Positions 56,432 to 60,000 of a stretch of DNA of 60,000 nucleotides are shown piece by piece. The notes beneath the pieces were generated by a model. It had not been told where the DNA came from. It made no database searches and worked only from the letters and a program-made list of their open reading frames with translations. The DNA lies in assembly GCA_015680685.1 (NCBI GenBank), contig MNCI01011925.1:690062-750061 (forward strand). Direction: 5' to 3'. Source of the DNA: Gnetum montanum (lineage: Eukaryota; Streptophyta; Gnetopsida; Gnetales; Gnetaceae). The translations under genes were made by a program, and so were the position numbers. Every line of letters starts with the position of its first letter. Within the stretch, counting starts at the first letter, position 1.

Positions 56432-59400
56432 CCTTCCCCTTAATCGGTGATATCAAAGGGTAGTTCCGACCAAGAAACATCAGCAGGAATGGCTCCTATG
56501 TCTATGTCTTCTTGTGTTTCTTCAGTGCTAGTTGGATTGTGAGTCAACGTTGGGTTCACATTTTGATGTATGTTCATGGTTTCTTGTTTAGGCTTAACGA
56601 ACTCAATTTCCGACCCTTCACCTACCTCAAGGTATGAGGAAGTGATAGATGTTGTTGTATTCCCATGTATAATGACCTCACCTCCCTCGTAATGTAGGTG
56701 GATCTCCTGATGGATTGCTGAAGATACAGCTTTAAGTTGAGCTAGCCAATGACATCCTAGGATCAAATTAAACCCTAGCATTTCATCAACCACTATGAAT
56801 TTAGCGGATGTAGGGAATTAGTCACCTACTATAAAATCTAAGGTAACCATGTCTTTCACTCCCACATGGGAACCACTGAAAGATCTCAAGAAAGAGGTTG
56901 TTGTGGGCTGTACTTGTTCAGTGAGTCCCAATTTTTTTATGATAGAAAAAGGTATTACATTTGTTGCCACACCATCGTCGACATGCACCCTATGTATTTT
57001 GAAATGATCAACCTGTATTGTTATGAACATAGGGGCCGTAGTGATTTCCCCTATTTTCTCATCTAGCTTAATGTCCTTAACATAGAATTCTAAGGATGTG
57101 GTCTTCGATTCCTGAAATTGTGGGGATAATACTGCATAAATGGATGGTTCATCTACAGGAAGATCCTCACTAACAAAAATTAAAGTTAGGATCCGTACGA
57201 GAGCCTCTCGATGTACTGGTGAAGTCATTACTAGGTCATACAAACCTAAAGAAGTATTCTTTTGTTTTAAGGCTTGTGTGACCTAGGTCAACGCATTTGC
57301 TAAGTCTTTACCATTTGGGACATTCTTATCTGTAGAGATTTGGTCCATTTGACCTAGAATTCGTATTTCTCATAGAGGGGTTTTTACATTAGTAGCTGAG
57401 AATGCTGAGTTTGGGATATGACTCATGACTTCATCTTTGTTTTGGTGACTTGTACTAGGCTCATTAATGGATGGACTCATGGGGATGGTGTTTAGTGGTG
57501 TAGGCTTTGGCAGTCGTAATTAGTGTCCATGATTTTCTCTCTCCATGCGCTCTCTTTTTTCTTTTTCCAAGAACTCTCTTATTAGCCTATTGGCAAGACG
57601 TTCTCGCAAAGGTCGTCGAGAAGTGAAGGTGGGTTGTGTGCCAAGGTGTTTTGGCACCTGGACCACAAAGGGAATGGGTCGGTTTTCAGATGGTATGTTT
57701 GTTGTGGTGGCAATCGAAGGAGGTATGTGGATGATGAATGGTTTTGATGGTGTGGGGGATGTGCACATGGTAAAAAGGGTTTGAGGATATATTGAGGTAG
57801 GTGTGTTTTCTGAATGCCCGCGAATCATAAAAGGCTTTCGAGGAACGTCTTGTATATCTTCCACATGGAAAATATTAATCACATATGGGGCATCATTGGT
57901 TTTGGTATTGAGAGGATCCTTGTAGACCCCCATGGATTGGTTTTGAGGCCTTATCGAGTTTGTCTCATCGAACACCACTTCACCCCCATCTATCATGCAT
58001 TGTATGTCTTGTTTCAATGTAAAGTAGTAATCAGTCTCATGATCACATCGTTGGTGATATTCACAAAACCTATCCAACCTGAATCCTTTTGGAATGAGAG
58101 GTTCGTTGGCTGCTACTAAAGTTGGATTTTTGGCCAATTCGCAAAAGCGATCATGTCTTTGCGAGGCCGCAGGAGACATTTGTTTGTGTTGAATTAGCCT
58201 AGCCTTTAGAAGTTGATCAAGCAGTTTTGAAGGCTTCATGGGCAATGGTGTGTATTGAACAGGGTCTTTCCTTTCAAAGGTACAGGCATGACCTCTATTG
58301 TTGTTTCTATTTGAGGAATTTCCATGTGTATGAGTGGGTGTGATTCTTTCATAGTTGTTTGGGATAGCGGGTTGTTTTCTTTCAGCCACTACTACTACTG
58401 TTGTTTTGGATTTATCTTTCCTCATGTATTGGCTCCTAAAGGTTGAGTAGGCTAGGTCATTACTTGTTTGTGCTGCTTCTTCTATGTCTTTGATTTGTAC
58501 GAATGCTTGGCTCAATGTGTAGGCTTTCAAGTAGTAAATTTTTGACTTAATAAAGTCATTCATAGCCGACTTAAGGATGGTGAGTAAATATATTTCGGGG
58601 ATAGGTTCATGAAGTTCGTTTAAGGCTACACTCCACCTTTGGATAAATTTCTGTGCTAGCTCTAATGGCGCTTGTTTAACTTGGATCAAGCCATCTAACC
58701 TGGCTTCAGGTTTCAAATTGTACTTGAAACGAGTGACAAACTGATGCAACAAACTCTCTAAAGAAGATATGGAGCTACGAGGTAAAGATCGGTACCAGTC
58801 TAAGGCTTTTCCGGTTAAGGACATTGCAAGCACTCACAAAATTACATGAGGCCATGCTTGAAGTAAAAGGCTTTCGGTTCTAAATGTCACTAGGTGGGCA
58901 TTTGGGTCTCCTTCTCCATTGTACTTGGTCAGTTGAGGTAATGAGACTCCTTTTGGCAAGGTCAAGGGTGGAATTGAGGTGTTAATTGGGTCATCTTGAT
59001 AGAAATCTAGTACCTTGACTTCCTCATTGTTGAAAGTTTTAAGGCGTTTTAATTCTTCTGCTAACAAGTGCATCATTTTTTGTGTGTCTACCCATTCTTG
59101 GGTGGTAGGCAAACCATTGGATTGAGTGGATTGTGGATGATAATGGTTTAATTGTTGCATTGTTTGTGGAAGGGCAGGTTGTTGGGCTAACATTTGTTAT
59201 GGTGGGATGGTATTTGGGACTGAGACCATCGGTGGAGCCCACTGCCCACCTACAGGTTGTGAGGTAACACCTTGCACATGTTGGGTTGGAGTAATCAATG
59301 GTCCCCCATAAATCTATACCTAGGGTATGTAATGGATGGATGTGGAAGCTGGTATGACTGACAGTATTCCACTTACTTAAGGTTGGAAGATTGACCCTAC

Positions 59401-60000
59401 ATTGGTTTGGAGGAGTAGTTGGGACTGCACTGGTGGAGGAATGATGGAAGTGGATGCATCAGAGTGAATGTTATTGAGCATGGAGAAGATAGGAATGGAA
59501 TGGGGAATAGGTGCTCGAGTGTTTGCAGATGAAGAAGGAAACACAGTTTCTTCCAGGAAAGGATGGGATAATGGGTTTGTGTGGACATGGGGGCTAACAG
59601 TGTGGTATGATTCTCCATGTTCAGATTGGGCTGCAAAGTCATCTTCTTCATCTTAAGGCTCTATGGGAGGTAGTTCTAAGGATTGACTTCTAGCCATAAG
59701 AAGCTGGGATATGAGTTTATGATGGTTTTCAGATAGTGGGATTATGTCAAATGCAGAAGGGATAAACTCATGTCCTCCTTTGTGGATGAATTCATACTCT
59801 CACATAGCTTCCCTCTCTACATGATCAATGGGTAGGTTGGCTTGGATTTTGACACAAATAAAATTATATTGTTCAGGTGTAAGAGTTGCATTAATAGGGC
59901 CTTTTCCCTGTAGCCTGAGGGATTGGCGTGTAGGACCTTGAGGATTTATGTGTTCAATAACAGTTATGGATTCCGTAGCAGTCACAGGGTTTCAAGCTTC
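56432..60000 (-). pseudogene. gag-protease reading frame of F2, body II (5' end outside window)
   Basis: This is the best-kept coding remnant in the window. Gag tail, knuckle and protease lie in one frame from 58833 to 56438, with 437 uninterrupted codons at 57520-58833. Gag core residues include GKALDWYRSLPRSSISSLES and LDGLIQVKQAPLELAQKFIQ. The knuckle reads CEYHQRCDHETDYY, with the final Cys changed to Tyr. Protease (57243-56440) has RVHVDDGVATNVIPFSIIKK and LILGCHWLAQL. Stops include those after HVIL (58834), before QMLAQQP (59194), after ENHGH (57520) and within the protease (GD-stop-FPTS, 56818). Body I has amino acids at several of these positions, so the parent frame was open. It ends FDITD-stop right at the polypurine tract. 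Confidence 0.8.

Larger units (their letters stand above)
43047..60000 (-). mobile_element. F2 tandem array: Ogre/Tat-like gag-pro elements
   Basis: LTR I (43047-47449), body I (47450-51209), LTR II (51210-56431), body II (56432 to beyond the window), all on the - strand. The left end lies inside the Y integrase; TTACC (43042-43046) is the candidate target duplication. The long LTRs with tandem repeats, the gag-pro fusion and the zinc knuckle CX2HX4HX4C fit the Tat/Ogre lineage. No reverse transcriptase, RNase H or integrase is present in body I or between protease and LTR II in body II. Confidence 0.82.

Overview
The window is plant nuclear DNA made of nested and tandem LTR retrotransposons; I see no host gene, rRNA or intact tRNA. 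The organism is a seed plant, probably with a large, slowly purged genome, because the elements are old, CpG-depleted, full of stops and inserted into one another. I cannot name the species. Runs of N at 9364-9382, 15481, 31823-31827, 40711, 49360 and 49441-49453 show that this is a scaffolded assembly.

Region 1 (1-34321, + strand). Family 1 (F1) is a Ty3/Gypsy-type element with long LTRs of about 2.9 kb, ending TGTTGATG...CATCAACA. It forms a three-LTR, two-body array, LTR A (288-3208), body, LTR B (8880-11571), body, LTR C (16218-19180). Both bodies keep gag, protease, the start of reverse transcriptase and the tail of integrase, and both lack everything between at the same junction. The sequence left of the array (1-287) and right of it (19181-21985) recurs at 27142-27428 and 31623-34321. 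There the same site holds only a solo LTR (E, 27429-31622). By diagnostic bases, LTR B and LTR E look like reciprocal recombinants of LTRs A and C, so one duplicated locus expanded and the other collapsed. Further solo LTRs sit at 4720-5608, 22281-24531 and 29720-30934 with target-site duplications.

Region 2 (34322-43046). Two related elements with Athila-like features (family 3) are nested. Element X (+) has a 5' LTR, a tRNA-Asp-type primer-binding site and a decayed gag. Element Y (- strand) is inserted in X gag and shows its 3' LTR, polypurine tract, a decayed 2.9-kb env-position ORF, a spacer and the end of integrase. The two LTRs and the solo LTR at 4720-5608 carry an array of 6-bp palindromes spaced mainly by 14 bp just upstream of TATA. 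The palindrome sequence differs between elements while the spacing is kept.

Region 3 (43047-60000, - strand). A tandem pair of family 2 (F2) Ogre/Tat-like elements is inserted in the integrase of Y. LTRs of 4.4 and 5.2 kb flank a 3.76-kb body that holds only a gag-protease reading frame. The polypurine tract follows protease directly, so this is a non-autonomous gag-pro element. Its LTRs contain several tandem repeat arrays (about 70, 37 and 27 bp) that vary in copy number. The second body runs out of the window.

Insertion order read from the nesting: the F1 locus and its duplication came first, then X, then Y in X, then F2 in Y. Nothing here looks expressed as a normal gene. The most interesting content is recombination structure and LTR promoter architecture.
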